64,000 nt of DNA from JAQVEM01 sp964610315 (GTDB taxonomy: Bacteria; Actinomycetota; Humimicrobiia; Humimicrobiales; Humimicrobiaceae), in contig CAZSVM010000007.1 of assembly GCA_964610315.1 (NCBI GenBank), positions 1 to 64,000 of the forward strand. The letters are read 5' to 3'. Below, in pieces: positions 17,198-26,316 of this stretch. Positions within the stretch are counted from its first letter, which is position 1. The number at the start of each line of letters is the position of its first letter. The position numbers were made by a program, and so were the translations under genes. Below the pieces are notes generated by a model that worked only from the letters and a program-made list of their open reading frames with translations, had not been told where the DNA came from and searched no databases.

Positions 17198-17985
17198 AAA
17201 AAGCGGTCATTATTTTTAAAAAAGAAATAAAAGAGGTCCTGAGAAACAGGGCAATCTGGCTGCCCATTCTCATAATTATTAGTATATTTTCCATTGCCCT
17301 ACCAATAGCAGTAATCGTTGGAAGCAATAGTATACTGAATGATCAGGATACTGCCAATTTTATAAATAAAGTATTTGGTTCGGTTAGCGACCCTTTAAAG
17401 GTGCTTATCGGATTTGCCTTGAAACAATTGCTCATTTTCCTGCTGATAATCCCGGCAATGATTCCCAGTCTTATAGCTCCCGCCTCCATAATTATGGAAA
17501 AGGAAAGTAAAACCCTGGAACCTCTCCTGGCGACTCCCCTAAAAACATCCGAGCTGCTGCTGGGAAAATCGCTTACTGCCATGGTACCTTCTTTCGTTAT
17601 TTCTACCATCGCTTTTGTTATTCTTACTATAGTAGTGGACGTTTCTGCTTTTATTAAACTGGGTTATGCTCCCCTTCCTACTGTGGACTGGGTAATAGTT
17701 GCATTTCTTCTGAGTCCTATACTGTCATTTATTATCACTATGGCCAGTGTTATAGTTTCCTCCAGATCCACTGATATAAGATCAGCCCAGGGAATAGGAG
17801 CCACCATTATAATTCCTATTTACCTGGTTATCGGTCTTCAGTTTGCAGGTTTATTTCTATTGAATATTGTCTACCTGCTTATAGCCTGTCTGGTATTGCT
17901 GGCAGTGTGCCCGCTGGTTTTGAGGCTAGCAGTCAAGATTTTCGATCGAGAAAATATCCTTACCAGATGGAAGATGAAGGCTTAA
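17194..17985 (+). CDS. ABC-2 type exporter permease (NatB-type)
   Basis: The 263-residue membrane protein has about six helices, beginning with the Lys-rich KKEIKEVLRNRAIW typical of NatB/ABC-2 permeases. The MEKESKTLEPLLATPLKTSELLLGK signature lies in the cytoplasmic loop (about residues 100-120), as in YhaP/NatB proteins. It overlaps the ATPase gene by 4 bases, so the two are translationally coupled and should form the exporter together. The stop is 26 bases from that of the convergent kinase gene. Confidence 0.88.
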   Translation: MKKAVIIFKKEIKEVLRNRAIWLPILIIISIFSIALPIAVIVGSNSILNDQDTANFINKVFGSVSDPLKVLIGFALKQLLIFLLIIPAMIPSLIAPASIIMEKESKTLEPLLATPLKTSELLLGKSLTAMVPSFVISTIAFVILTIVVDVSAFIKLGYAPLPTVDWVIVAFLLSPILSFIITMASVIVSSRSTDIRSAQGIGATIIIPIYLVIGLQFAGLFLLNIVYLLIACLVLLAVCPLVLRLAVKIFDRENILTRWKMKA

Positions 17986-18011
17986 TTCCTTAATTTTATA
18001 AATCTCCTTAA

Positions 18012-18917
18012 TTATAAGAATCTTTTTAGTTTTAAGAATCTTTTAATTTCTTCGTTTAATGGAGGTGTGGGACCTGCTTGTGAGCATACCCATGAGCCAA
18101 GCCGGTTAGCTATCTCGCTTATATCTTTAAGACTTCCCTCACCAAGATACCCTTTTACCATTGCTGCCGTAAAAGCGTCTCCGGCCCCGACCGTATCAAT
18201 AACAGTGACTTTATAACCAGAATGTTCATAATAATCCTTCTTATTTACCAGGAGACTTCCTCTTTCTCCCCTGGTAACACATATCAGTTCTATATGGTAA
18301 TCACTCATAATTCCCCTGCAAAAATTAATATCATCTTTTTTATGAGATCTACCCATAATTTTTTTTAACGATTCAAGTTCCTCTTTATTTAATTTGAGTA
18401 TTGTAGCAAGTCGGAGAGACTCAGAAATTATTTCCAGTGAATAAAAGTTCTGCCGTAAATTTATATCCAACACTCTAACTGTACTTTCCCCGGACATTTT
18501 TAAAAAACTGATAATGGTTTTTCGGGATTGCGGGGATCTCTGAGCCAGGGTTCCAAAACATATAACTCCCGCTTCTCTGGAAAGTTCCTTCCATCTGTGA
18601 TTCAGCTCCAAAAAGTCCCAGGCCACAAACTTTTTTATAATATAATGCGGCCGGCCTCCGGCATCCACCTTTACCTCTACCGTTCCGGTCGGATGTTCTA
18701 AATCAGTTTGTATAAAATCTCCGGAAAGATTAAGTTCTTTTAACCGACCCAGTATTTCTTTTCCCAGCGGATCACAGCCAATTCTGCTGGCAATCAGCCC
18801 TTCCAGCCCCATACTCCTGATAAAATAAGCAAAATTGGCAGGAGCTCCGCCCAGCTTTTTACCATCCGGGAAAACATCCCATAATATTTCTCCGATACCT
18901 ATTATTTTATATGGCAT
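18012..18917 (-). CDS. PfkB-family carbohydrate kinase (fructokinase-like)
   Basis: The 301-residue protein is of the ribokinase/PfkB family. The N-terminal GGAPANFAYFIRSMG signature contacts the sugar, and DTVGAGDAFTAAMVKG near residue 240 contains the catalytic Asp and anion hole. The opening IGEILWDVFPDGKKLGGAPANFA resembles bacterial fructokinases. It probably phosphorylates fructose or a related sugar or nucleoside in the cytoplasm; specificity is not certain. It is 33 bases downstream of the 5'-nucleotidase gene and probably in the same transcript, so a nucleoside kinase role should be kept open. Confidence 0.85.
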   Translation of the reverse strand: MPYKIIGIGEILWDVFPDGKKLGGAPANFAYFIRSMGLEGLIASRIGCDPLGKEILGRLKELNLSGDFIQTDLEHPTGTVEVKVDAGGRPHYIIKKFVAWDFLELNHRWKELSREAGVICFGTLAQRSPQSRKTIISFLKMSGESTVRVLDINLRQNFYSLEIISESLRLATILKLNKEELESLKKIMGRSHKKDDINFCRGIMSDYHIELICVTRGERGSLLVNKKDYYEHSGYKVTVIDTVGAGDAFTAAMVKGYLGEGSLKDISEIANRLGSWVCSQAGPTPPLNEEIKRFLKLKRFL

Positions 18918-18950
18918 TTTTATTTCCCGTTAAGAATCGAAATTCACATT

Positions 18951-20414
18951 TTATTCATAGGTCAATCTTCCCTCCAGGTTTCTGGAAATATTCTGGTTAT
19001 TTCTCAGATATTCTTCCAGAACCTCCTGAGCTGAGGTGGTTATTACCTTATGTTGACCAGCTTCCAGTAATTCTTCATTGGTTACGTTTAGATAAGCGGC
19101 AGAGTTACTGAAATGATATCCCTGAAGGCAGATAGTATAAACTTCCTTATCCATAACCGGGCTACCCTTTAGATCTAATCCTGTAAGCTGACCTTTTGAA
19201 TCATTATAAACTGCTTTTATATTACTGTTTACCTGATAGCATTCGCCTTCACTGTTTCTATTCTCCTTTCTCATAATATGGGAGAATATTTTTTTAAGAG
19301 TGGATCCTCTGACATTATACCGATTTAAAAAGTCATCGTAAGGGAAGCAGGTTTTAAAATCCTTTAAAGTTACCAGAGGGCCCATTTCTTTTACTCTTAT
19401 GGAACCGCTCCCTACCAGCATAACGTCTGACTGGGAGACTTCCGCAAAAGCATCTGCAATTAAATTTCCCAGAGAAGTTTCTATTTCGCGTGCAGGATGG
19501 GTCAATTTCCGGGACAGCTTGCAGATTATAGTATTATATTTTCTGTCCACCACATCTTTAAAAGAATCGATATAATCCTGAAGGTTTTTATCGGGTCCAG
19601 CCAGATTATCATCTATGGGAATAAGTTTCCATTTGAAATCAACTATACTATTAGTATCGTCATCCACCACTATATCAAATCTACCCACTTGATCGGAGCC
19701 TACCCCTGCCTGGGCTATCAGGATATTGTTGACCTTTTCCGGTTTATCCAGAATAGTATGAGAATGGCCGCCGATAATCATATCCACTCCCCATTCCGGC
19801 TTTAGCAGCCTGGCCAATTCTATATCTGATTCAAACCCAATATGGGTAAGCAGAATGGTTAAATCTATATCATCATTTTTATAGGCATTGGTTATTTTAC
19901 CTACTTCTCTGCTGGCTTCTTCAAGAGAAATGAAGCTGCCGATAAGTTCGTCCTGCCTGATTGAATCCAGTACTTTTTCAGTAATAATCCCGGTAAACAG
20001 GATATCGAAACCGGCTTTATTGATAATCAGATAGGGCATCATTAACCTTTTATTGTATTTTTTTATGTACAAATTAGCATTTACCAGCGGAAAATTAGCA
20101 ATTTTTTCCAGAAACAGCAGATGAGGAAGCCCGTAATCAAGCTCATGATTTCCCAGTGAAACCACATCCGGAGCCAGGTAGTTCATGATTTCTATAGTGG
20201 AAATTCCTTTATATTCCAGATCTATCAGCGAACCCTGTACCATATCTCCGGAAATGATATAGAGAACATTTTCTTCTTCCGCCCTGACCTTATTAATATA
20301 ACCCGAAAGCAGCGCCAGACCTCCGATTAAATTCCCCTGTCCTTCTCTCAATTCTGCCAGGAAATCTCCGTGTATATCATTGGAATGCAGTATGGTAAAT
20401 TTTTTCGTTTTCAT
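18951..20414 (-). CDS. Cytosolic 5'-nucleotidase / metallophosphoesterase
   Basis: The 487-residue protein has the calcineurin-like metallophosphoesterase domain with SNDIHGDF (residues 10-17), GDMVQGS, LGNHELDYG and GGHSHT, followed by the 5'-nucleotidase C-terminal domain with RYNVRGSTLKKI. Unlike UshA it has no signal peptide, so it should act in the cytoplasm, as in YunD-type proteins. It would dephosphorylate nucleotides or UDP-sugars or act on 2',3'-cyclic nucleotides. The ATG at 20414 has AGGAGGGTC about 6 bases upstream. Confidence 0.88.
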   Translation of the reverse strand: MKTKKFTILHSNDIHGDFLAELREGQGNLIGGLALLSGYINKVRAEEENVLYIISGDMVQGSLIDLEYKGISTIEIMNYLAPDVVSLGNHELDYGLPHLLFLEKIANFPLVNANLYIKKYNKRLMMPYLIINKAGFDILFTGIITEKVLDSIRQDELIGSFISLEEASREVGKITNAYKNDDIDLTILLTHIGFESDIELARLLKPEWGVDMIIGGHSHTILDKPEKVNNILIAQAGVGSDQVGRFDIVVDDDTNSIVDFKWKLIPIDDNLAGPDKNLQDYIDSFKDVVDRKYNTIICKLSRKLTHPAREIETSLGNLIADAFAEVSQSDVMLVGSGSIRVKEMGPLVTLKDFKTCFPYDDFLNRYNVRGSTLKKIFSHIMRKENRNSEGECYQVNSNIKAVYNDSKGQLTGLDLKGSPVMDKEVYTICLQGYHFSNSAAYLNVTNEELLEAGQHKVITTSAQEVLEEYLRNNQNISRNLEGRLTYE

Positions 20415-20494
20415 AATGACCCTCCTGATAATTAATTTAATTAGATTATAAACAAAAGCAAATGAATGATAAACCGAATTCTGGAGACTTCCGT

Positions 20495-20620
20495 TTACTT
20501 ATCTATTCTCAGACCTCTAAAAATGCAGTAGGCTGTATATCCACCAAAGCCGCTGTTTATTATAAGCCAGGGCAGGCAGAAATAAGCCACTCCCAAAAAA
20601 GAGTCGGTAGACTGTGCCAA
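20495..20620 (-). other. Short open frame, possible gene relic
   Basis: A 41-codon frame ending at TAA 20495 could begin at TTG 20620. It encodes a hydrophobic helix with GFGGYTAYCIFRGLRI at the end. There is no clear ribosome binding site and a stop codon lies just upstream, so it is either a very small membrane protein or the tail of a decayed gene. I do not recognise it. Confidence 0.25.
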
Positions 20621-20646
20621 AGATGATTATAGAATAGATTACGTTT

Positions 20647-21258
20647 CTACTCTTTCAAAGAGTAAAAGCCCTCCTTTATAAGATAACAGACTATAAATAT
20701 ACCTGCTATGGGATCTGCCTGCCACAGTCCATATAAATAATTCAATCCTATTCCCACTAGTACCGCAATAGATAAAAGCAGACAGGCCAGAGTTTCTTTG
20801 GAATCCGCAATCAGGCTTTTACTATTTATTATTACACCTGTTCTATATTTAAAATAAAATAAAACCGGCATAACTATAATAGATAAAATAATTATAGCCA
20901 GTCCTAATATACTTGGTGAAGAAATTTCTCTTAAATATAATTTCCTTATGGATTCATACAAGACATAAGCAGCTAAAACGAAGAATGTTGCAGCTACTAA
21001 TTTTACCGCTCTCCTCTCTATCCTGTCTTCTTCATCTCCGGATATTGTTCCATATTTTTTAAATCTCCAGATCATAACCGAACCGGAGAGTGATTCTACA
21101 AAACTATCCAGACCAAAACCCTCCAGAGCTATGCTGTTTGCGACCAAGCCAGCAGCAAGGGAAAATACTCCCTCAAGGATATTGTAACCAACTGTAAAAT
21201 ATGGAAGTATAAGTGCCCTCTTTTTATACTTTAAGATATTATTATATTTCAATACCAT
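20647..21258 (-). CDS. Short CDF-like cation transporter with altered metal site
   Basis: The 203-residue protein has about six membrane helices arranged as in cation diffusion facilitators, but no C-terminal cytosolic domain (family usually 280-320 residues). The helix-2 site reads FGLDSFVES and helix 5 reads ADSKETLAC, where classical CDF zinc carriers have HxxxD or DxxxD. The metal ligands are thus only partly kept, so it may carry another ion, act as a regulator, or resemble the short TMEM163-like group. It lies downstream of the Feo genes on the same strand, which would suit a metal-related role. Confidence 0.65.
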   Translation of the reverse strand: MVLKYNNILKYKKRALILPYFTVGYNILEGVFSLAAGLVANSIALEGFGLDSFVESLSGSVMIWRFKKYGTISGDEEDRIERRAVKLVAATFFVLAAYVLYESIRKLYLREISSPSILGLAIIILSIIVMPVLFYFKYRTGVIINSKSLIADSKETLACLLLSIAVLVGIGLNYLYGLWQADPIAGIFIVCYLIKEGFYSLKE

Positions 21259-21273
21259 TCTCCATAATAGGAA

Positions 21274-21438
21274 TCAGTGTTTATCTAAATAATCCACATT
21301 ATGTTTCCTGCACTCATCGGCATAAGGGCACCCCATGCAGGAATTTTTCTTCTTCGATTGTCTTATAAAAAATATTACTAAATAGGCCAGCGCAGCCAGC
21401 CCTATTATCGATATTACGATTATCTGCCACATACTCAT
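21274..21438 (-). CDS. FeoB-associated Cys-rich small membrane protein
   Basis: This 54-residue frame begins MSMWQIIVIS, has one membrane helix (about residues 5-25), a basic stretch (RQSKKK) and then CMGCPYADEC, i.e. Cys residues 34, 37 and 43. That is the architecture of the small FeoB-associated Cys-rich proteins found after feoB in many anaerobes (FeoC/p12-like family). It follows feoB by 41 bases on the same strand and probably helps deliver or sense Fe(II) at the membrane. An alternative ATG lies two codons in (21432). Confidence 0.85.
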   Translation of the reverse strand: MSMWQIIVISIIGLAALAYLVIFFIRQSKKKNSCMGCPYADECRKHNVDYLDKH

Positions 21439-21479
21439 CACCAGTCCAATTTATAAAATAGGTTCCTTCATTACTACCA

Positions 21480-23624
21480 CTAAATAAAAAGTCTTCCTAT
21501 CTGAAATACCAGAAAAGATACTATCCAGGCTAATAGTAGGGTATACCCCATCTGAAATAACATCTCTTTTGTCCCTGCTTCTTTTCTGAACATAACCATA
21601 GCAGCCATGCAGGGAAAATAAAGCAGGGTAAATAACATAAAGTTATATCCAACCAGAGGGGTATAATGTTTAGATAGAGCTGTCTTCAAAGATTCAGACT
21701 GCCCATCTGACTCCTGAATGCTGTAAAGAGTACCCATAGTGGACACCACTACCTCCTTTGCAGCAACTCCTGAAATGGTAGCCACTACCATTTTCCAGTC
21801 GAAACCAAGCGGTCTGAATACCGGTTCCAGAAAACGCCCAATTCTCCCCGCAGCCGAATAAGCTAGCCTTTCACCGGCCATTTCCGCTTCTATCGTTGAT
21901 ATTTCATTGTTATATTCATCAGTGGTAATTTCACCAGAATGATACTGAAGGTCAATTTCCTTTATTTGATGGTCATAATCCTGGGAATAATTATTTCCAA
22001 TCATGGGAAAAGTAAAAAGCATCCACATCAGTATCGATATAGCCAGTATTATGGTGCCTGCTTTCTTTATATACATCCACGTCCTTTCCCAGGTGTGAAT
22101 TAGTATACCCTTAAATGTAGGTATGCGATATGGAGGCAGTTCCATAACAAAAGGATCTGACTCACCTCTGAACCTGGTTGCCCGCAGCACTTTGGCCATA
22201 AGAACAGCCATTATTACTCCTATCAAGTAAATAGAAAATATAACATTCCCGGCTACTGCAGGAAAGAATGCTCCGGCAAAGAGTATATATACCGGAAGCC
22301 GTGCACCGCAACTCATAAAGGTGTTTATATGCATGGTAACCAGGCGATCTTTTCTATTTTCAAGAATTCTAGATCCCATATATGCGGGAACAGTACAACC
22401 AAATCCAATAATCAAAGGTATGAAAGATTTTCCATGAAGGCCTATCTTATGCATTACCCGGTCCATAACAAATGCAGCCCTGGCCATATAACCCGAATCT
22501 TCAAGAACAGCTATGGCAAAAAACAGCAGTATTATATTAGGAGTAAATGTTATTACCCCTCCAACTCCGCCTATTATTCCATCTACCAGGAGTGATCTTA
22601 ATAGACCCTGGGGAATAATGTCCGTAAACAAGTTACCAAGTTTCTCAAAACCTAATTCCATCCAGCTTACCGGATATTTACCCAGGGTAAATACAAACTG
22701 GAACATAAGCCAGATTATAAATATAAATATGGGTATTCCGAATATTCTGTTGGTAAGTATCCTGTCAGCTTTCTCACTTCTATCTAATCTGGTAGATTTA
22801 ACTTCCCTATAGGATTCCAGAAGCGCTCCTTTAATAAACCCATATCTTGCATTGGCTATTACCACTTCGGGAGTTTCCCGCAGTATACCGGTTATATGAT
22901 TTATCGAATTATTGATTGCTTTTTCAACTTCCGGATATCTCTGAGGCGCTCCTTTTTTTATAGTTTCTATTACCTCCATATCCTGTTCGAGCAGTTTTAC
23001 CGCAATCCATCTGATATCAAAATTAAAGGTAGGTATTTTTTGTTTTTCTAAAACCGATATGATATTTGAAATCTCATTTTCTACCTCTTCGCCATATTTT
23101 ATCTCCACTTTTTTGGTTTTTTTACCGCTTACCGTTTCCATTGCCGTTTCTAAAAGCTGACTACTGCCCAGTCCCCTGGAACCCACCGTCTCTACAATAG
23201 GTACTCCAAAAAGTCTGGAAAGCAAATTGATATCGATTTTTTTTCCAATTTTTTTGGCTACATCAGCCATATTAAATGCCAGGATAAGGGGTGCATTCAA
23301 TTCCATCAGCTGGACTGCCAGATAGAGATTGCGTTCCAGATTCGAGGAATCAACAATATCTATAACTACATCCGGTCTATCATTGACAACAAAATTTCTG
23401 GCTACGATCTCTTCCTGTGAATAAGCGGTAAGACTATAGGTACCGGGAAGGTCAACTATATTTATACGGTATCCCTTATACTCAACTATACCGGTCTTTT
23501 TTTCTACAGTAACACCGGGATAATTACCAACATGCTGCCTCAAGCCAGTTAAATTATTGAAGATAGTGGTTTTACCGGAATTGGGATTACCGGAAAGAGC
23601 AACAGTTATCTCCTGTGCTTTCAT
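21480..23624 (-). CDS. feoB: Ferrous iron transport GTPase FeoB
   Basis: The 714-residue protein has an N-terminal G domain (GNPNSGKTT 12-20, DLPGTYSL, NMAD) and a C-terminal polytopic membrane domain with two Gate-type regions (AAFVMDRVMHKIGLHGKS, GAAFFP, CMAAMVMFRKEAGT). It imports Fe(II) across the cytoplasmic membrane. Start codon ATG overlaps the feoA stop by one base (TAATG). The order feoA-feoB-small Cys-rich protein and the DtxR-type box in front indicate an iron-regulated operon. Confidence 0.96.
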   Translation of the reverse strand: MKAQEITVALSGNPNSGKTTIFNNLTGLRQHVGNYPGVTVEKKTGIVEYKGYRINIVDLPGTYSLTAYSQEEIVARNFVVNDRPDVVIDIVDSSNLERNLYLAVQLMELNAPLILAFNMADVAKKIGKKIDINLLSRLFGVPIVETVGSRGLGSSQLLETAMETVSGKKTKKVEIKYGEEVENEISNIISVLEKQKIPTFNFDIRWIAVKLLEQDMEVIETIKKGAPQRYPEVEKAINNSINHITGILRETPEVVIANARYGFIKGALLESYREVKSTRLDRSEKADRILTNRIFGIPIFIFIIWLMFQFVFTLGKYPVSWMELGFEKLGNLFTDIIPQGLLRSLLVDGIIGGVGGVITFTPNIILLFFAIAVLEDSGYMARAAFVMDRVMHKIGLHGKSFIPLIIGFGCTVPAYMGSRILENRKDRLVTMHINTFMSCGARLPVYILFAGAFFPAVAGNVIFSIYLIGVIMAVLMAKVLRATRFRGESDPFVMELPPYRIPTFKGILIHTWERTWMYIKKAGTIILAISILMWMLFTFPMIGNNYSQDYDHQIKEIDLQYHSGEITTDEYNNEISTIEAEMAGERLAYSAAGRIGRFLEPVFRPLGFDWKMVVATISGVAAKEVVVSTMGTLYSIQESDGQSESLKTALSKHYTPLVGYNFMLFTLLYFPCMAAMVMFRKEAGTKEMLFQMGYTLLLAWIVSFLVFQIGRLFI

Positions 23625-23920
23625 TAAGTCTCCCTAATCTGAATTCTTTCAGCCATCCCTCTTCCAATAGCAAACTTGGTACCCTTAACTATGACACATA
23701 GCGGACCCCCTCTGGAGGCACCGGAGACATAAAAAGTCTCTCCAGGAATAAAACCCATGGCACATAATCTGGAGTTAATTCTGCAGCCTCCGTTAATTCT
23801 TACTATTCTGTAGTTTTTCCCCGGAACTGCATCAGCCATATTAAAGAACCTTTTATCTGCCAGTGGTACACCGGTAAATTTTATTCCTCTTCCTCTTCTT
23901 CCAAAACCCCATCTTCTCAT
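23624..23920 (-). CDS. feoA: Ferrous iron transport protein A
   Basis: An SH3-like FeoA domain with RINGGCRINSRLCAMGFIPG and the end GRGMAERIQI is preceded by a basic aromatic leader (MRRWGFGRRGR). I chose ATG 23920, preceded by GTGAGG at about 10 bases; a GTG at 23935 would add five residues. The 98-residue protein is cytoplasmic and supports FeoB. It is the first gene of the operon and ends in a one-base overlap with feoB. Confidence 0.9.
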   Translation of the reverse strand: MRRWGFGRRGRGIKFTGVPLADKRFFNMADAVPGKNYRIVRINGGCRINSRLCAMGFIPGETFYVSGASRGGPLCVIVKGTKFAIGRGMAERIQIRET

Positions 23921-23944
23921 TTTAACTAGCCTCACAAAATATAA

Positions 23945-23958
23945 TTAGTCTTGTCTAA
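23945..23958. promoter_or_regulatory. DtxR/IdeR-type operator before feoA
   Basis: TTAGTCTTGTCTAA has outer arms TTAG and CTAA six bases apart, the half-site layout of DtxR-family iron boxes. It is 25 bases upstream of the feoA start. The same arms and spacing recur upstream of the dtxR-like gene at 24546-24559, which makes chance less likely. Confidence 0.65.
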
Positions 23959-24036
23959 CTTTAATAGGTCTATATATATTTGTCAAGATTATTTTAATGA
24001 AAAATTTTAATTAGCAGGTTTTAATTTTATTGTTTG

Positions 24037-24513
24037 TTACTGGGTGTAGTTTTCTTTTTTACAGCAAATTTTGGGGTGACGTCCATACTTTGCATAATAA
24101 TTGAAATTTTTAAGCCATTGCGGATATCCTTCTGAGCAGGTGCCCACAAACCTGGTAAATTTTATCATCTTGGTCATGGCTTCCTTGCTTATATAATGCT
24201 CTATATTGCAGGCATCTTTCTTTGAAGTGACGCTGCTTACTCCCAGAATTTCATTTAAAAATTTATATACCTTCTGGTGCTTATCATTTACTTCCTTGGC
24301 CAGTTTAAAACCCTCATCGGTCAATTCCAGATATCCATATTTCTCATGGATCACCAGACCTCTATCGGTAAGTTTTCCTATAGCATCTACTACCGACGGC
24401 GTCTTTACGCTTAAAAATTTTGCTACTTCCTTTACCCTGACCACTTTATTGGTAAGACTTATTACATACATGGCCTCAAGATAGTCTTCCAGACTTTGGG
24501 TTAATTTTTTCAT
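24037..24513 (-). CDS. DtxR/MntR-family metal-dependent repressor
   Basis: The 158-residue protein has the winged-helix start typical of the family (QSLEDYLEAMYVI, VRVKEVAKFLSVKTPSVVDAIGKL) and a dimerisation domain with candidate metal ligands (KKDACNIEHYISKEA). There is no SH3 domain. The C-terminus is Cys-rich (C134, C150, C151 approx), which is unusual and may add a second metal site. It lies next to feoAB and has the same palindrome upstream, so it probably represses feoAB and itself when Fe(II) or Mn(II) is bound. Confidence 0.9.
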   Translation of the reverse strand: MKKLTQSLEDYLEAMYVISLTNKVVRVKEVAKFLSVKTPSVVDAIGKLTDRGLVIHEKYGYLELTDEGFKLAKEVNDKHQKVYKFLNEILGVSSVTSKKDACNIEHYISKEAMTKMIKFTRFVGTCSEGYPQWLKNFNYYAKYGRHPKICCKKENYTQ

Positions 24514-24544
24514 ATTATTATCACTTCTTGATTTATCTAAAATT

Positions 24545-24560
24545 GTTAGATTTAGCTAAC
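24545..24560. promoter_or_regulatory. DtxR-type operator before the repressor gene
   Basis: GTTAGATTTAGCTAAC has 5-base inverted arms GTTAG/CTAAC around six bases. It is 32 bases upstream of the repressor ATG and shares TTAG-N6-CTAA with the feoA site, suggesting autoregulation. Confidence 0.65.
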
Positions 24561-24627
24561 TATAAGCATAAAATTTATTTTTGTCAAATCTTTAGATTAA
24601 TGGAATAGTTTAAATACGGTTATAAAT

Positions 24628-25635
24628 TTAAGCTATTACCCTGTCTCTACCCCTGGCTTTGGCTCTGTACAGCGCATCATCGGCATGCTTTACAAGTTCA
24701 TCTATCCTGGTTGCATCAAAAGGAAAATTGGAAACTCCTATACTTATGGTGAGATTACCTTTCGGTTTTATCTTCTCCTCCCCCTCGAATTTGCTCTTGT
24801 TTACCACTTCGCGCAGTCTTTCTGCAAAAATTCTGGCGCTCTCCTTATTGGTTTCACTGCAAATCACCGAAAATTCTTCCCCGCCATAACGATACACCCT
24901 GTCCGTATTTCTTTTGTTTTCAAGAAAAATTCTTCCTATTTTCCTTAAAACCATATCCCCCATTTGATGTCCATGAAAATCGTTATATTTCTTAAAAAAA
25001 TCGATATCTATCATCAGCAGTGACAAACTTTTAACATACCTTATGGCCTCGTTTAAAGTATCCCTTAAATCTACATCAAATTTTCTCCGGTTAAAAACTC
25101 CGGTTAATTCATCTATTACGGTTAACTTTTTTATTTTCTCATAGTTTAGTGCCCTTTCAATGGCAATTGAAATTTCATGAGCCAGTATGTTTAAGAAATA
25201 CTCATGCTTATTGGAAAAAGCATTTGTCTTTTTTGAATCAATGTAGATAATCCCCTTTACTTCCTCTTTTACTATAATGGGAATGCATATCATAGAAGTT
25301 GTTTTCTCCCCTTTGGGAATACTGTATTTAAAATAGGAACTTTCGATGTTGCCTATAAATAGTTTATTTTTTGTTGATAATATATATTTTATAAGGGGCA
25401 TTTCTTTGCTGAATTCTACCTGTCTGATACTGTTTCCAAAACCAATCTCGCTTTGAAGCTTGACTCCTCTTTCGCCTATCAGAATTATGGCACATCCGTT
25501 ACAATTAATTACTTTAAAAACTTTTTCGACAATTAAATCACAGACCTTCCCTATTTCCAGTTCAGATCCGATAGAAATTGCTATACCGAAAATGGCCTTC
25601 AAAATTTTTATATCGATACTATCTTCATTAACCAT
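24628..25635 (-). CDS. GAF-GGDEF diguanylate cyclase
   Basis: The 335-residue protein has a GAF sensor (about residues 20-165) and a GGDEF domain (170-335) with an intact GGEEF (251-255). RNTD at 242-245, five residues before GGEEF, is an inhibitory I-site. So it should make c-di-GMP from GTP with product feedback. It has no membrane segment and is cytoplasmic. The signal bound by GAF is unknown. An HD-GYP protein at 48820 could be an opposing phosphodiesterase. Confidence 0.92.
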   Translation of the reverse strand: MVNEDSIDIKILKAIFGIAISIGSELEIGKVCDLIVEKVFKVINCNGCAIILIGERGVKLQSEIGFGNSIRQVEFSKEMPLIKYILSTKNKLFIGNIESSYFKYSIPKGEKTTSMICIPIIVKEEVKGIIYIDSKKTNAFSNKHEYFLNILAHEISIAIERALNYEKIKKLTVIDELTGVFNRRKFDVDLRDTLNEAIRYVKSLSLLMIDIDFFKKYNDFHGHQMGDMVLRKIGRIFLENKRNTDRVYRYGGEEFSVICSETNKESARIFAERLREVVNKSKFEGEEKIKPKGNLTISIGVSNFPFDATRIDELVKHADDALYRAKARGRDRVIA

Positions 25636-25887
25636 TAAAATTTATAATTCGAGTATTACAGTCTAATATTTTAATCATTAATTAGAATACATTATTTATT
25701 ATAAATCTTTAAAAATTTTTATTCTACTTCTCTGATGTCCATATTATTAAATTAGCATAATAATGTAAATATAAATGCAGACAATATTTAATAAATGTTT
25801 AAATTATTTAAATTAATAATTTTCGGGTATAATATAGCAATATAAATACATAATTTATTATATAGATATATTAATAGTTTATTAGTA

Positions 25888-26316
25888 ATGAGGGCCGGAA
25901 GCTTTAATTCATTTAAAAAAGATAATGGCTTTACTATGGTTGAATTGCTGATAGTAATAATCATTATTGCCGTGCTTACCGCAATTGCCATTCCCAGTTA
26001 TATAATCATAAATAACAGAGCCAAAGAAACAGCTACCGAAACCGAAATGAATAATATTGCCAAAGCTCTGGAAATATATATTACCGATAAACACCTTTAC
26101 CCTTCTCAAGACGATTTTCCCGATGCATTAAAAACTGCTGAGATTATGACCAATTTCTCGGGAAACGATACCTGGGGAATTGCTTATAATTACACCTCTG
26201 ACAGCGGCAGCTACGCACTGGAAAGTTACGGCTTAAACAAAGTTAACGGTGGAAATGATGATATTGTTTTTATAAATGGAATAATGACCGAAGACGGAGC
26301 ATACCCTAATCATTAA
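25888..26316 (+). CDS. Type IV pilin-like / pseudopilin protein
   Basis: The 142-residue protein has a 14-residue leader ending KKDNG, then the prepilin peptidase site G/FTMVELLIVIIIIAVL with Glu at +5, followed by a membrane helix and a small globular domain (NNIAKALEIYITDKHLYP, DTWGIAYNYTSDSGSYALESYG) like GspG major pseudopilins. It should be processed and assembled into a pilus or type II-like fibre. No other pilus genes are nearby, so it works with machinery encoded elsewhere. A TATAAT-like box (near 25829) lies upstream. Confidence 0.85.
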   Translation: MRAGSFNSFKKDNGFTMVELLIVIIIIAVLTAIAIPSYIIINNRAKETATETEMNNIAKALEIYITDKHLYPSQDDFPDALKTAEIMTNFSGNDTWGIAYNYTSDSGSYALESYGLNKVNGGNDDIVFINGIMTEDGAYPNH

